A stretch of 64,000 nt of DNA, taken from Alphaproteobacteria bacterium (GTDB taxonomy: Bacteria > Pseudomonadota > Alphaproteobacteria > Caulobacterales > Caulobacteraceae). The notes under the pieces were generated by a model. The model made no database searches. It was not told the DNA's origin and saw nothing but the letters and a program-made list of their open reading frames with translations. Both the position numbers and the translations under genes were made by a program. Location: assembly GCA_018821435.1 (NCBI GenBank), contig JAHJME010000040.1, positions 105,416 through 169,415 on the forward strand, in the 5' to 3' direction. Shown here piece by piece: positions 25,657-33,739 of the stretch (its first letter is position 1; each line of letters opens with the position of its first letter).

Positions 25657-26402
25657 TCCCCGACGATCTGCCGGACCAGGTCCAGGTCGGCGGGCTTGTC
25701 CACGTCCACCGAGGCCAGACCGTACGGGCTCTCGACAATCGCGGCGTTCACGCCGGCCAGCCTTCCCAACCGGGCCGCCGCGTCCTTCAGGCTCAGGCGA
25801 CGCGTGATGTAGCGCAGCAGCATGCGGGGGCCCAGGATTTGGGCCATCTTCCACGGGCGCTTGCGCTCGGCCTCCACGCGCCGCCACAGGTCGATGACGC
25901 CCAGGGCGCGGTCGTTGGCCAGGTAGAACAGGTTGCAGCCCGACCAGTCGCCGTCGGCCAGCTTCAGCCAGGTGCGCTTCGTCCCAGGCGCGGCGGCTTC
26001 CACCGTCGGTCGGGCGGCGACCAGGACCGTGACATCCGCGTCGGCGGGGGTGTCGGCCAGGAAGCGCGTGACCCACTCGGGTTGAAGGAGTGCGTGGTCG
26101 GCCGTGGTGACCACCAGGGGCGTTCCCAGGGCCTCGGCGCCGGCCTTTACGCTGAGGCTGGGCCCTGAGGCCTCGTCCAGCGCCTCTGCGCCCAGACGGG
26201 CGATCTCGGCGCGAACCTCGGGATGGCTGGAGATCACCGCGATCCGCGTCGCGCCGGCGGTCCGTAGCGCGCCGACCACGCGCGCCAGCAGGGTCTCGCC
26301 GCCTAGTCGGATCAGCGCCTTGTGCGACGCCGCGCCATAGGCCGCGACCGGGTCGACGCCGCCGCGCGAACCCGCCAGGACCAGGGCCGAAAAGCCGGTC
26401 AC
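25653..26402 (-). CDS. MobA-like NTP transferase, last gene of the ceramide synthase operon
   Basis: 249 residues from GTG at 26402, which overlaps the stop of the ceramide synthase gene (GTGA). The start LVLAGSRGG and the Lys in SHKALIRLGG are the diphosphate and sugar-binding motifs of GT-A-like nucleotidyltransferases; TTADHALL carries a metal-binding Asp. Unlike CpgD the first motif lacks the usual GxGxR arginine pattern (GSRGG). A conserved C-terminal YGLASVDVDKPADLDLV resembles MobA/IspD-type ends. It is coupled to the ceramide synthase, so it likely serves sphingolipid head-group chemistry, but the substrate is unknown. Confidence 0.75.
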   Translation of the reverse strand: MTGFSALVLAGSRGGVDPVAAYGAASHKALIRLGGETLLARVVGALRTAGATRIAVISSHPEVRAEIARLGAEALDEASGPSLSVKAGAEALGTPLVVTTADHALLQPEWVTRFLADTPADADVTVLVAARPTVEAAAPGTKRTWLKLADGDWSGCNLFYLANDRALGVIDLWRRVEAERKRPWKMAQILGPRMLLRYITRRLSLKDAAARLGRLAGVNAAIVESPYGLASVDVDKPADLDLVRQIVGD

Positions 26403-27541
26403 CCCAGCGCCTTCTCGTAGAGCCGATAGGTCTTGTAGACCTTGGCCCCGCCGGCGTCGCAGATGCGCCGCATGGCGAGGTTGTCCTCCAGGATCCACGA
26501 CAGCTCGTAGCGCTCGTAGCCCTGTTTGCGGGCGGCCTGGGCCACCGCGTCGATCAGGTGGAAGGGCAGGAGCTGGCCCCGCAGCGTCTGCGCGAACTTG
26601 CGCTTCACGCCCATCAGCGGCACGCGACCGGTCTTGGGGCCCTTCACCTTAAGGCGCCACAGCAGCTTGAAGACGCCGAAGGGGAACAGCTTGCCCTTCA
26701 GGTCGGCGATGGCCTCGTTGATGTTGGGCAGCAGGATCATGAAGCCGGCGGCCTCGCCGTCGATCTCGGCGAACCAGGCCAGGCGTGCGTCGATCAGCAG
26801 GCTGAGCGTCGTCGCCAGCGCCTTGGTTTCGGCCTCGGTGGTCGGGGTGAAGCCCCAGTTGCCCGACCATGCGTCGTTGAGGATGCCGGTCAGTGTCTGC
26901 ACCTCTTCGTTGAGGCGCTTCATCTCCAGCGTCCGCAGGGTCACGCCCTCGGGCAGGCCCTTGCGGATGCGGCGCAGGATGGGGGCGGGCAGGTCGTCGG
27001 CGACGCTGCAGACGTAGGCGTAGATGTCCTTGGCGCGGGCGTAGCCGGCGCCCTCGATCCGGCCGGGCGTATGGCGCGGGTCGTGGCTCATCATGAACAT
27101 CGGCGGCGTGTCGTGGCCCTCGACCAGCAGCCCGACCTCTTCGTTGGTGGAGAGATTCACCGGGCCGATGGCGGTCTTGCAGCCCTTGGCCTTCAGCCAC
27201 GCCTCGGCGGTGGCGAAGAGCGCGGCGAACACCTCGGCGTCATCCTCGGCGGCGATCATGCCGAAGTGGCCGACACCCTCCTTGGTCTGCGGGTTCAGGT
27301 GGTCGATCTGGGCGCTTATGCGCCCGACATCGCGCCCCTGCTTCACGGCCAGCCAGAACTGCACGTCGGCGTGCTCGAAGAACGGGTTGCCCTTGGCGGT
27401 CAGCGACTCGCCGCGCTCGAGGATCAACGGTGCGATGTAGTTCGGATCGCCGGCGCCCAGGCGCATCGGCACACGGATGAACCGGTCCAGCTCGGCCTTC
27501 GACTGGACCGCGACGATTTCGACGCCCCCCAAGGCGGTCAT
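26399..27541 (-). CDS. bcerS: GNAT-like N-acyltransferase, bacterial ceramide synthase candidate
   Basis: 380 residues from ATG at 27541, which overlaps the lptG stop by 4 bp. Proteins of this family were long misnamed dATP pyrophosphohydrolase; the C-terminal half has a GNAT-type acyl-CoA fold (EIDGEAAGFMILLPN, RYELSWILEDNLAMRRI) and the N-terminal half has PVNLSTNEEVGLLVEG and MSHDPRHTP. In C. crescentus the matching gene encodes bCerS, which joins a fatty acyl group to 3-oxosphinganine before reduction. Placement beside LptFG paralogues and near spt, acp and cerR supports the same job here. The symbol is by synteny and recalled literature. Confidence 0.82.
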   Translation of the reverse strand: MTALGGVEIVAVQSKAELDRFIRVPMRLGAGDPNYIAPLILERGESLTAKGNPFFEHADVQFWLAVKQGRDVGRISAQIDHLNPQTKEGVGHFGMIAAEDDAEVFAALFATAEAWLKAKGCKTAIGPVNLSTNEEVGLLVEGHDTPPMFMMSHDPRHTPGRIEGAGYARAKDIYAYVCSVADDLPAPILRRIRKGLPEGVTLRTLEMKRLNEEVQTLTGILNDAWSGNWGFTPTTEAETKALATTLSLLIDARLAWFAEIDGEAAGFMILLPNINEAIADLKGKLFPFGVFKLLWRLKVKGPKTGRVPLMGVKRKFAQTLRGQLLPFHLIDAVAQAARKQGYERYELSWILEDNLAMRRICDAGGAKVYKTYRLYEKALG

Positions 27542-28596
27542 CCTTCCAAGTGGAGCAACATGCTCAGCCCGAGCGCCGAGAACATGGCCGGGGCGGCCCA
27601 GGCGGCCAGGATCGGTGGCACGGCGCCGTTCTCGCCCAGGGCGGTGAACGCCCCGTCGAAGACGAGGAACAACAGGCCCGCGGTCATGCATTGAATGATC
27701 AGCGTCGCGCCGCCGCCGCGGAAATTGGCCAGGGCGGCCGGGGCGGAGAGCAGCAGCATCACCAGGCAGGAGAGCGGCGCGGCCCAGGCCCGCTGGAGCT
27801 GGGTGTCGTAGAACGTGCGCGGACGCACCGACAGGCCGCCCGCCAGCGCCCGGCTGGCCTCGGCCTGGGTCACCGTGGTCTCGCCCGCCGCCAACATCCG
27901 CACGTCGCCGGGCTTCAGGTTTTCGCTCCAGTCCATGGTGCGCGCCTGGCCTTCGGTGATGCTGGCCGTGCCCAGGGTCTCGAAGCGGGGTTCGATCAGC
28001 CGCCAGCGCTGGTTCTCGTAGACCGCGGCCTGGGCGCTGGTGCGTTGGATCAACCGGCCGGCCTGGTCGCGGCGATAGATGGTCACCTTTTCCAGGCTGC
28101 GGCCGTCGGGGTCGCGAGGCACGGCGACGACGATCTCGTCGCCGACGCGGAAGGTCACCGGATCGACGACCTTGGACGGGTCCTTGGGGGTGCTGGCCTG
28201 CCACCAGTCGGACAGGATGTGGTCGGTCCGGGGCGCGATCTGCATGCCGATCGCGGCCTGGACCAGGGTCAGGGCCACCGCTGCCGGCGCCGCCATCAGG
28301 GTCAGGCGATAGGCCGAGAACCCCGTTGAGCGCATCGCGGTCACCGCGCTGTCGCCCGCCAGCTTGGCGAAGGCGAACAGCGCGCCAGCCAGCACCGCCA
28401 GGGGCGCGGCCTGTTCGATCAGCCGAGGCAGGCGCAGCAGGGCGTAGTAGCCCACGCCGCCGGCGCCCAGGTTGCGGTCCAGGATGTCGTTGGTCACATC
28501 CAGCAGGTCGAGGATCTGCAGGATGCCCACCAGCACCAGCAGCGCGACCAGGATCCGCGAGCCCATCAGTTTCAGCAGGTAGGCGCCCAGCGTCAT
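27538..28596 (-). CDS. LptG-family permease, likely a sphingolipid-exporter paralogue
   Basis: 352 residues: an N-terminal pair of helices, a periplasmic beta-jellyroll (about 130-270) and a C-terminal group of helices, the YjgQ/LptG layout. It overlaps lptF upstream and the ceramide synthase downstream by 4 bp each. Canonical lptFG in alphaproteobacteria usually sit by lptD, surA, pdxA and ksgA; none is here. The location in the ceramide island suggests export of ceramide phosphoglycerate or another sphingolipid rather than LPS, but this is inference. Confidence 0.85.
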   Translation of the reverse strand: MTLGAYLLKLMGSRILVALLVLVGILQILDLLDVTNDILDRNLGAGGVGYYALLRLPRLIEQAAPLAVLAGALFAFAKLAGDSAVTAMRSTGFSAYRLTLMAAPAAVALTLVQAAIGMQIAPRTDHILSDWWQASTPKDPSKVVDPVTFRVGDEIVVAVPRDPDGRSLEKVTIYRRDQAGRLIQRTSAQAAVYENQRWRLIEPRFETLGTASITEGQARTMDWSENLKPGDVRMLAAGETTVTQAEASRALAGGLSVRPRTFYDTQLQRAWAAPLSCLVMLLLSAPAALANFRGGGATLIIQCMTAGLLFLVFDGAFTALGENGAVPPILAAWAAPAMFSALGLSMLLHLEG

Positions 28597-29783
28597 GCGG
28601 CGGCTCCGGCGGCGGCTTTCTTCTTCAGCCGCATCCGGGCGATGGCGGCGCCCAGGTGCTCCATGAGCTGGCCGATGGGCGTCTCGCCCGGCCGCTTGCG
28701 GCTGGTGATGAACACTGTGAAGGCGATCAGGGCGAAGACCAGGAACGGACCGCCCACCGCGATTTCCGGCGTCACACGGCCCTTTTCGGCAAGCCCCTGG
28801 CCCAACTGGACCATGTGGTGGAACGCCAGCAGCAGCAGGCCGCCGACGATGGCGCCGGGGGCCCGCCCGCTGCGCTTGGCCGCCAGGCCTAGCGGGACGG
28901 CCAGGAGGGGCAGCAGCGGCAGCGACAGGGCGCGGGCGAGGCGGCCGTAGAGCTCGGCCTTCAGGGTCTGTTTCGGGATGGTCGAACGGCCGCTGTGCGC
29001 CTGTCGCCAGAGCTCGGTGAGGGTCAGCTCGCGCTCGTCGCCGCCGCGCGCGCGCAGGAGCCTGGCCGGGCCCGTCATCGGCAGCTGCATGGTGAAGGTC
29101 TTGAAGCTCAGGATCTCGGGGTGGCCCTGGTCGTTGAAGCGCAGCTGCTGGCCATCGCGAAGCTCCAGGCGGACGTTCTGACCGTCGGTGGTGCGCCGCA
29201 CCTCGGCCATCCGGGCCGTGGTGACCTCCTCGCGGCCCTTGTCGGTCATGCGGCGGATGAAGATGCGCGACAGCTGCTGACCCGCCGCGTCCGCCTCGTC
29301 GGTGGTCATGGTCAGGTCTTTGGATGGCGCGAGAATCGTTTCGGCCGGCACCAGGCCGTTCCAGCCCGCGTTCTGAGCCGTGTGCAGCACCGCGCGGTAG
29401 GCGTAGCGGCTGTAGGGCTGCAGGAAGCCGAAGACCAGCAGGCTGACCGCCGTCAGCGCCGCCGCCAGGCACAGGTAGGGTGCGGCCAGCCGCGTCAGCG
29501 AGACGCCGGCCGCCAGCAGGGCGTCGATCTCGGACGACTGGTTCATCCGGTTCACCACCACGACCAGCGCCAGGAAAAAGGCGGCGGGCAGGGTGAGACC
29601 CAGGTAATGGGGCACCAGGTTAACGGCCAGCTGGGCGACGAAGCCGAAGCGGTCGTTGGACGCCGACAGCATGTCGAGCAGACGCAGGATGCGCTCCAGC
29701 AGGAGCGCGATCAGGGTGACACCCATCGCTCCCACCATCGGCCAGAAGGCCAAGCGGAGCAGGTAGCGGTCGATGAGACTCAA
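28593..29783 (-). CDS. LptF-family permease, likely partner of the adjacent LptG paralogue
   Basis: 396 residues from TTG at 29783, preceded by GGGGGAC. The YjgP/LptF layout is clear: helices at about 10-115, with MNQSSEIDALLAAGVSL typical of the coupling region, a jellyroll domain, and three C-terminal helices with LLPLLAVPLGLAAKRSGR. It overlaps lptG by 4 bp and follows the HIT gene after 22 bp. With an ATPase (LptB, not here) the pair would form an ABC extractor of lipids from the inner membrane. Confidence 0.85.
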   Translation of the reverse strand: MSLIDRYLLRLAFWPMVGAMGVTLIALLLERILRLLDMLSASNDRFGFVAQLAVNLVPHYLGLTLPAAFFLALVVVVNRMNQSSEIDALLAAGVSLTRLAAPYLCLAAALTAVSLLVFGFLQPYSRYAYRAVLHTAQNAGWNGLVPAETILAPSKDLTMTTDEADAAGQQLSRIFIRRMTDKGREEVTTARMAEVRRTTDGQNVRLELRDGQQLRFNDQGHPEILSFKTFTMQLPMTGPARLLRARGGDERELTLTELWRQAHSGRSTIPKQTLKAELYGRLARALSLPLLPLLAVPLGLAAKRSGRAPGAIVGGLLLLAFHHMVQLGQGLAEKGRVTPEIAVGGPFLVFALIAFTVFITSRKRPGETPIGQLMEHLGAAIARMRLKKKAAAGAAA

Positions 29784-29805
29784 AAGGTCCCCCGGGAAGA
29801 GGCGG

Positions 29806-30240
29806 TCATGCCCGCCAGCGGGCGGCGAACGCGGCGGCGAGCGCCGTCGCCTCCTCCTCGCTCAGTGCGACGTGCGACGCAAGCGCCGGAGGGCCCGGCC
29901 AGCCCGCATCCTTGAATGTGTGGCCACCGTACTGCCGCTCGCCATCGTAGCGTGGGATGACGTGGAAGTGGACGTCGAGGTCGACCATCATCAGCATCAG
30001 ATAGTTGATCCGCTCATAGGCGACAGCGTGGCGAAGCAGGGCTTCGATGCCGTCGACGGCGAGCTTCATGTCGGCGAAGGCGGCGGACGAGAGGTCGGAG
30101 AACGCCGTCGCCTCCTGCTTGCAGACCAGCACCAACGCGCCGTACGTCGGTTGCTGCGGCCGCACGAGGACCAGCCAATGCTCCGTCTCCGCGACCAAGG
30201 TGTGCGGGTAGCCGAACTTGCGGGCGGTGGCGTTCGTCAC
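29806..30240 (-). CDS. HIT-family hydrolase/transferase, first gene of the lptFG-bcerS operon
   Basis: 144 residues if started at GTG 30240, which matches the usual N-terminus (NATxxKFGYP) of this HIT subgroup; the longer frame to 30324 overlaps the opposing gene start. The histidine triad region reads DVHFHVIPRY: the catalytic middle His and the third His are kept, while the first His of HxHxH is Asp. HIT enzymes cleave phosphoanhydride or phosphoramidate bonds of nucleotides. It leads a minus-strand operon HIT-lptF-lptG-bcerS-NTP transferase, so a role in nucleotide-linked head-group handling is conceivable. Confidence 0.8.
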   Translation of the reverse strand: MTNATARKFGYPHTLVAETEHWLVLVRPQQPTYGALVLVCKQEATAFSDLSSAAFADMKLAVDGIEALLRHAVAYERINYLMLMMVDLDVHFHVIPRYDGERQYGGHTFKDAGWPGPPALASHVALSEEEATALAAAFAARWRA

Positions 30241-30302
30241 GATCTGTCCGTGCCATGTAAGCGGCCAGGCCGCGCCGTGATCATAGGGAGCCGCTCCTGA
30301 CC

Positions 30303-30770
30303 ATGAAAGGCCGAACGGCCGCAATCGCCATCGCCACGAGCTTGCTGGTCGCGACGCCGGCCTTGGCGGACCAGGGCTGCGCCGGCGCCCGCGCGGCGAG
30401 CTCCTCGAAGCTGGTCGTCCACGTCACTGGCGTGCGCCCGGCCACCGGCGAGGTGGCGATCACCGTCTATCCCGACGACAAGCGCCGATTCCTGGCCAAA
30501 GGCGGCAAGCTGGCGCGACAACGCGTGCGGGCGGCGGCGTCTGTCCGAACCTGCTTCTGGCTGCCCCAGGGCAGCTATGCGGTGGCGATCTATCACGACC
30601 GCGACGGCGACCGGGACTTCGACCGCACCATCGTGGGCCTGCCGGCGGAGGGCTTCGGCTTCTCCAACGACCCGGAGACGCGGACGGGCCTGCCGCCGCT
30701 GGCCGCCGTCCGATTCCGCGTCGGCGCGGGCGAGCGGCTGATGCCGATCCAGATGAAGTACCTGCGCTAG
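30303..30770 (+). CDS. DUF2141-domain secreted protein
   Basis: 155 residues with a signal peptide ending at ALA-D (about residue 23). The DUF2141 pattern is clear: VVHVTGVRPATGEVAITVY, LPQGSYAVAIYHDRDGDRDFD and GFSNDP. Members are small periplasmic or outer-surface beta-sandwich proteins of unknown function, often near lipid or carotenoid genes. It is divergent from the HIT gene with about 62 bp between starts and its stop overlaps the stop of the opposing metallophosphoesterase gene. Confidence 0.88.
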   Translation: MKGRTAAIAIATSLLVATPALADQGCAGARAASSSKLVVHVTGVRPATGEVAITVYPDDKRRFLAKGGKLARQRVRAAASVRTCFWLPQGSYAVAIYHDRDGDRDFDRTIVGLPAEGFGFSNDPETRTGLPPLAAVRFRVGAGERLMPIQMKYLR

Positions 30771-31648
30771 CACAGGACGTAGCTCCCCAGCGGCTCGACG
30801 CTCAGCGTTCCGGTTATGCCATGGGCGGTGACCCGGGTGCGGAAGTCCGCCCCGTCGCGTGCGACGGCGATCTCGTTCCAGCGCGCCGGCTGGCCATGGC
30901 CGCCGAACGGCGTCGACGCCGCCGGAACGGCCAGGATCGGGATCGCGCCGTTCGGGCCCGGCGTGCTGGTCATCAGAGCTTCGTGGGCGTGCCCGTGCAG
31001 GACCAGTTCGGCGCCGACCTCGCGCAGCACGGCCCTGAGCGCCTCGGCGTCGGTCAGTTCCTTGCGGCCGGCCACCACGCCCACGGCCACGGGATGGTGC
31101 AACAGCACGATCCGGTAGAGACCCCGCTGGCCCGTCTCGCGCAGCACGGCCCGGAGCCGCTCGATCTGGGCGGCGCCCAGCGTGCCCTGGGCCAGGTGCA
31201 GCGCCGTGGGGATGGCGGAGGAGAGGTTGATCAGGGCGACGGGTCCCCGGACCCGCAGGTACGGGAAGCCCTCGCCCTCGTCGCCCAGCCAGGGCCGCCA
31301 TGGTGCGAAGCTCTTCGGCGCGCCGGCCGCGCTCAGGGCGTCGTGGTTCCCGGGGCTGACGGTGACATTGGCCGGATCGCCCAGGCCTTCCAGCCAGGCG
31401 CGGGCGGCGGCGAATTCCTCGGGCGTGGCGAAGTTGATCACGTCGCCGGTTATAGCCACATGGTCCGGGGCGTGGGCGGCGACGTCGGCGGCGATGGCGT
31501 CCAGGACGGCCTGGATGTGCCGGTGTTGCTTGCGCCGCCACGCAAAGCGGCTCAGCAGCCGTTTGGAGGCCGCGTCGCGCCAGCGGAAGGGCAGGGGCGG
31601 CGGCGGAAGCTGCAGGTCCGACAGATGGGCGAGGCGGAACGCGGTCAC
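30767..31648 (-). CDS. Calcineurin-like metallophosphoesterase
   Basis: 293 residues from GTG at 31648, with AGGAAA six bases upstream. Metal-site blocks are present: HLSDLQ near the start, ITGDVINF, SPGNHDAL, LLHHP and LHGHAHE. The first block normally reads SDLH; the His is Gln here, which could alter one metal ligand. The class includes cAMP phosphodiesterases, UDP-diacylglucosamine hydrolases and lipid phosphatases. It is divergent from the CDP-alcohol transferase gene by 67 bp, inside the sphingolipid island, so dephosphorylation of a lipid intermediate is a possibility without proof. Confidence 0.85.
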   Translation of the reverse strand: MTAFRLAHLSDLQLPPPPLPFRWRDAASKRLLSRFAWRRKQHRHIQAVLDAIAADVAAHAPDHVAITGDVINFATPEEFAAARAWLEGLGDPANVTVSPGNHDALSAAGAPKSFAPWRPWLGDEGEGFPYLRVRGPVALINLSSAIPTALHLAQGTLGAAQIERLRAVLRETGQRGLYRIVLLHHPVAVGVVAGRKELTDAEALRAVLREVGAELVLHGHAHEALMTSTPGPNGAIPILAVPAASTPFGGHGQPARWNEIAVARDGADFRTRVTAHGITGTLSVEPLGSYVLC

Positions 31649-31715
31649 GAGCTTTCCTAACGGAACGGCGCTCGGTATCAGGTTCCAGTGATTTGCGTGA
31701 GAGGCGCGCGAGCTT

Positions 31716-32831
31716 TTGCAGACCACGGTTCAGACGACCGCCGCGCCCGCGGGAATGATCCTGGGCGCCGGCGAGGTTCGCATCTGGGGCATGACCGCGC
31801 GCGAGCGGCTGCGCCGCACGTTCGTGCGCGCCAAGCTGAACGTCGTCGACCAGGCTCCGGCGACCGGCGGCGTGGTGCTGGCCCTGGGGGGCTGGGTCTA
31901 TGCGGAGACGCTGCTGGCGACCCTGGCGACGCGTCCCGGCTCGGTTCTGTTCACCGACGACGGCGAGGCGGTGGCCGCGCACGTGCCGGTCGAGCGCGTC
32001 GCGGAGGTCTCGGCGGCGCTGGAACGGGGCGCCGACCCCGGCGGACTGCAGCGGCTGTCCCTGGCCGAACTCTCGTACAACGAGGCGCTGCGTAAGCGCG
32101 AGACGCCGGTGCTGGTGCGCCTGACGCCGGACAATGTCCGCGCGGTCGAGGCCCGCACCTTCGCCGGGTCGTACAAGGGCGTCACCGACGTCGTGACCAA
32201 ATACTGGTGGCCGGTGCCGGCGCGCATCGTCACCCGCTGGTGCGCCGTGGCAGGTTTGCGGCCCAACCATGTGACCTTCATCGGGTTTCTGCTGGTGCTG
32301 GCCGCCTTCTGGCTGTTCTGGGAAGGTCATTTCGGCTGGGGTCTGGTCTGCGCCTGGATCATGACGTTCCTGGACACCGTGGACGGCAAGCTGGCCCGGG
32401 TGACGCTCACCTCATCAGCGATCGGCAACGTCTTCGACCACGGGATCGACCTGATCCATCCGCCGTTCTGGTGGTGGGCCTGGTACGTGGGCTGCTTCGG
32501 CGTTCCCGTGACGCTGGACTGGCCGGGGATCGCCCTGATCGTGATCTCGGCCGGCTATGTGCTGCAGCGGGTGGAGGAGGGCGCGTTCATGCGGCTGTTC
32601 GGCTTCCACGTACACGCCTGGCGGCCGTTCGACAGCTTCTTCCGCCTGATCACCGCGCGCCGGAATCCCAACCTGCTGCTGCTGACCCCCGCGTGGCTGG
32701 TGGGCTATCCGCAGGTCGGCTTCTACCTCGTCGCGATCTGGACCGCGTTGTGCCTCGTCGTGCACGGCGCCCAGGTGGTCCAGGCCATGGCCATGCCGCG
32801 CGAGCGCGTGGTCTCCTGGCTGTCGCGGTGA
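31716..32831 (+). CDS. cpgA: CDP-alcohol phosphatidyltransferase-family protein, candidate CpgA
   Basis: 371 residues from TTG at 31716 (GAGAGG upstream); an in-frame ATG at 31755 is an alternative. Residues 1-165 form a soluble N-terminal domain that is not part of the usual enzyme. The membrane part has the family signature D-x2-DG-x2-AR-x8-G-x3-D-x3-D as DTVDGKLAR followed by GNVFDHGID (about 220-246) and several helices. It should transfer a phospho-alcohol from a CDP donor, plausibly CDP-glycerate from CpgD, to ceramide phosphate. Its stop overlaps the lipid kinase start (GTGA). The name is by synteny with recalled C. crescentus cpgABC. Confidence 0.82.
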   Translation: MQTTVQTTAAPAGMILGAGEVRIWGMTARERLRRTFVRAKLNVVDQAPATGGVVLALGGWVYAETLLATLATRPGSVLFTDDGEAVAAHVPVERVAEVSAALERGADPGGLQRLSLAELSYNEALRKRETPVLVRLTPDNVRAVEARTFAGSYKGVTDVVTKYWWPVPARIVTRWCAVAGLRPNHVTFIGFLLVLAAFWLFWEGHFGWGLVCAWIMTFLDTVDGKLARVTLTSSAIGNVFDHGIDLIHPPFWWWAWYVGCFGVPVTLDWPGIALIVISAGYVLQRVEEGAFMRLFGFHVHAWRPFDSFFRLITARRNPNLLLLTPAWLVGYPQVGFYLVAIWTALCLVVHGAQVVQAMAMPRERVVSWLSR

Positions 32832-33739
32832 TCCGCGCCGGACTCATCTGGAACCAGCACAGCCACCGGAATCGGGGCGCCGGCCGCGCGCCCCTGCCGG
32901 AAGACGTCATCGATATCGTCCCGGAAGAGCCCAGCCACCTGATGGCCGGCCTGCGCCGTCTTGCCGCCGACGGCGTCGAGCTGGTGGTGATCGACGGTGG
33001 CGACGGGACGGTGCGCGAGGTGCTGACCCGGCTGCCGGAGGCGTTCGAAGGCCGCATGCCGCGCCTGGCGGTGCTGCCCAACGGCAAGACCAACGCCCTG
33101 GCCCTGGACATCGAGACCCCGCTGGGCACGACGCTGGAGGAGATCCTGGTGTCGGCCGAGGCGCGCAAGCCGACCAAGCGTCGCCAGTGCCTGGAGGTGG
33201 TGCGCGCGGGCGAGACGGCGCCCGAGCGGCGCGGCTTCCTGTTCGGCGTGGGCGCCTTCGTCCGCGCGACGAAGCTGGCGCAAAAGAACCACGGCCGGGG
33301 CTTCTTCGACGACGCGGCGGTGAGCATGACCCTGATGGGCGGCTTGGCGCGCACGGTGCTGGGCGGCTCCGGCGACCGCTGGCGCAAGGGCGAACCGGCC
33401 AGCCTCTCCATCTCGGGGACGCCGGAGGAGCGCCGCTGGTTCATGGTGATGGCCTCGACGTTCAAGCGCTTTCCCCTGGGCTTCATGCCCTACGGCGAGC
33501 CGCGGGAGGGGCTGAAGGTGCTGTCGGTGGAGGCGCCGCCGCGCCGGCTGCTGCGCGCGCTGCCCAAGATCATCCGCGGGGTCGAGACCGAGTGGCTGGC
33601 CGCCAATGGTTACCATCGAGACGACACGTCCAGTTTCCAGATCAGCTTCGAGGGCGACTTCGTGCTGGACGGCGAACCCTACCGAGGCGGCGATATGACT
33701 GTCCGCCAGGGGCCGTCGCTGGAGTTCGTGATCCCGTGA
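32828..33739 (+). CDS. cpgB: Diacylglycerol-kinase-like lipid kinase, candidate ceramide kinase CpgB
   Basis: 303 residues from GTG at 32828. The kinase signature VVIDGGDGTVREVL lies at about 54-67 and PNGKTNALALD follows; the C-terminal beta-sandwich ends with SFQISFEGDFVLDGEPY. In C. crescentus the matching protein phosphorylates ceramide to ceramide 1-phosphate and is distinct from eukaryotic ceramide kinases. Overlaps of 4 bp with both neighbours show a tightly coupled cpgABC-type operon. Symbol from recalled literature and gene order. Confidence 0.85.
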   Translation: MIRAGLIWNQHSHRNRGAGRAPLPEDVIDIVPEEPSHLMAGLRRLAADGVELVVIDGGDGTVREVLTRLPEAFEGRMPRLAVLPNGKTNALALDIETPLGTTLEEILVSAEARKPTKRRQCLEVVRAGETAPERRGFLFGVGAFVRATKLAQKNHGRGFFDDAAVSMTLMGGLARTVLGGSGDRWRKGEPASLSISGTPEERRWFMVMASTFKRFPLGFMPYGEPREGLKVLSVEAPPRRLLRALPKIIRGVETEWLAANGYHRDDTSSFQISFEGDFVLDGEPYRGGDMTVRQGPSLEFVIP

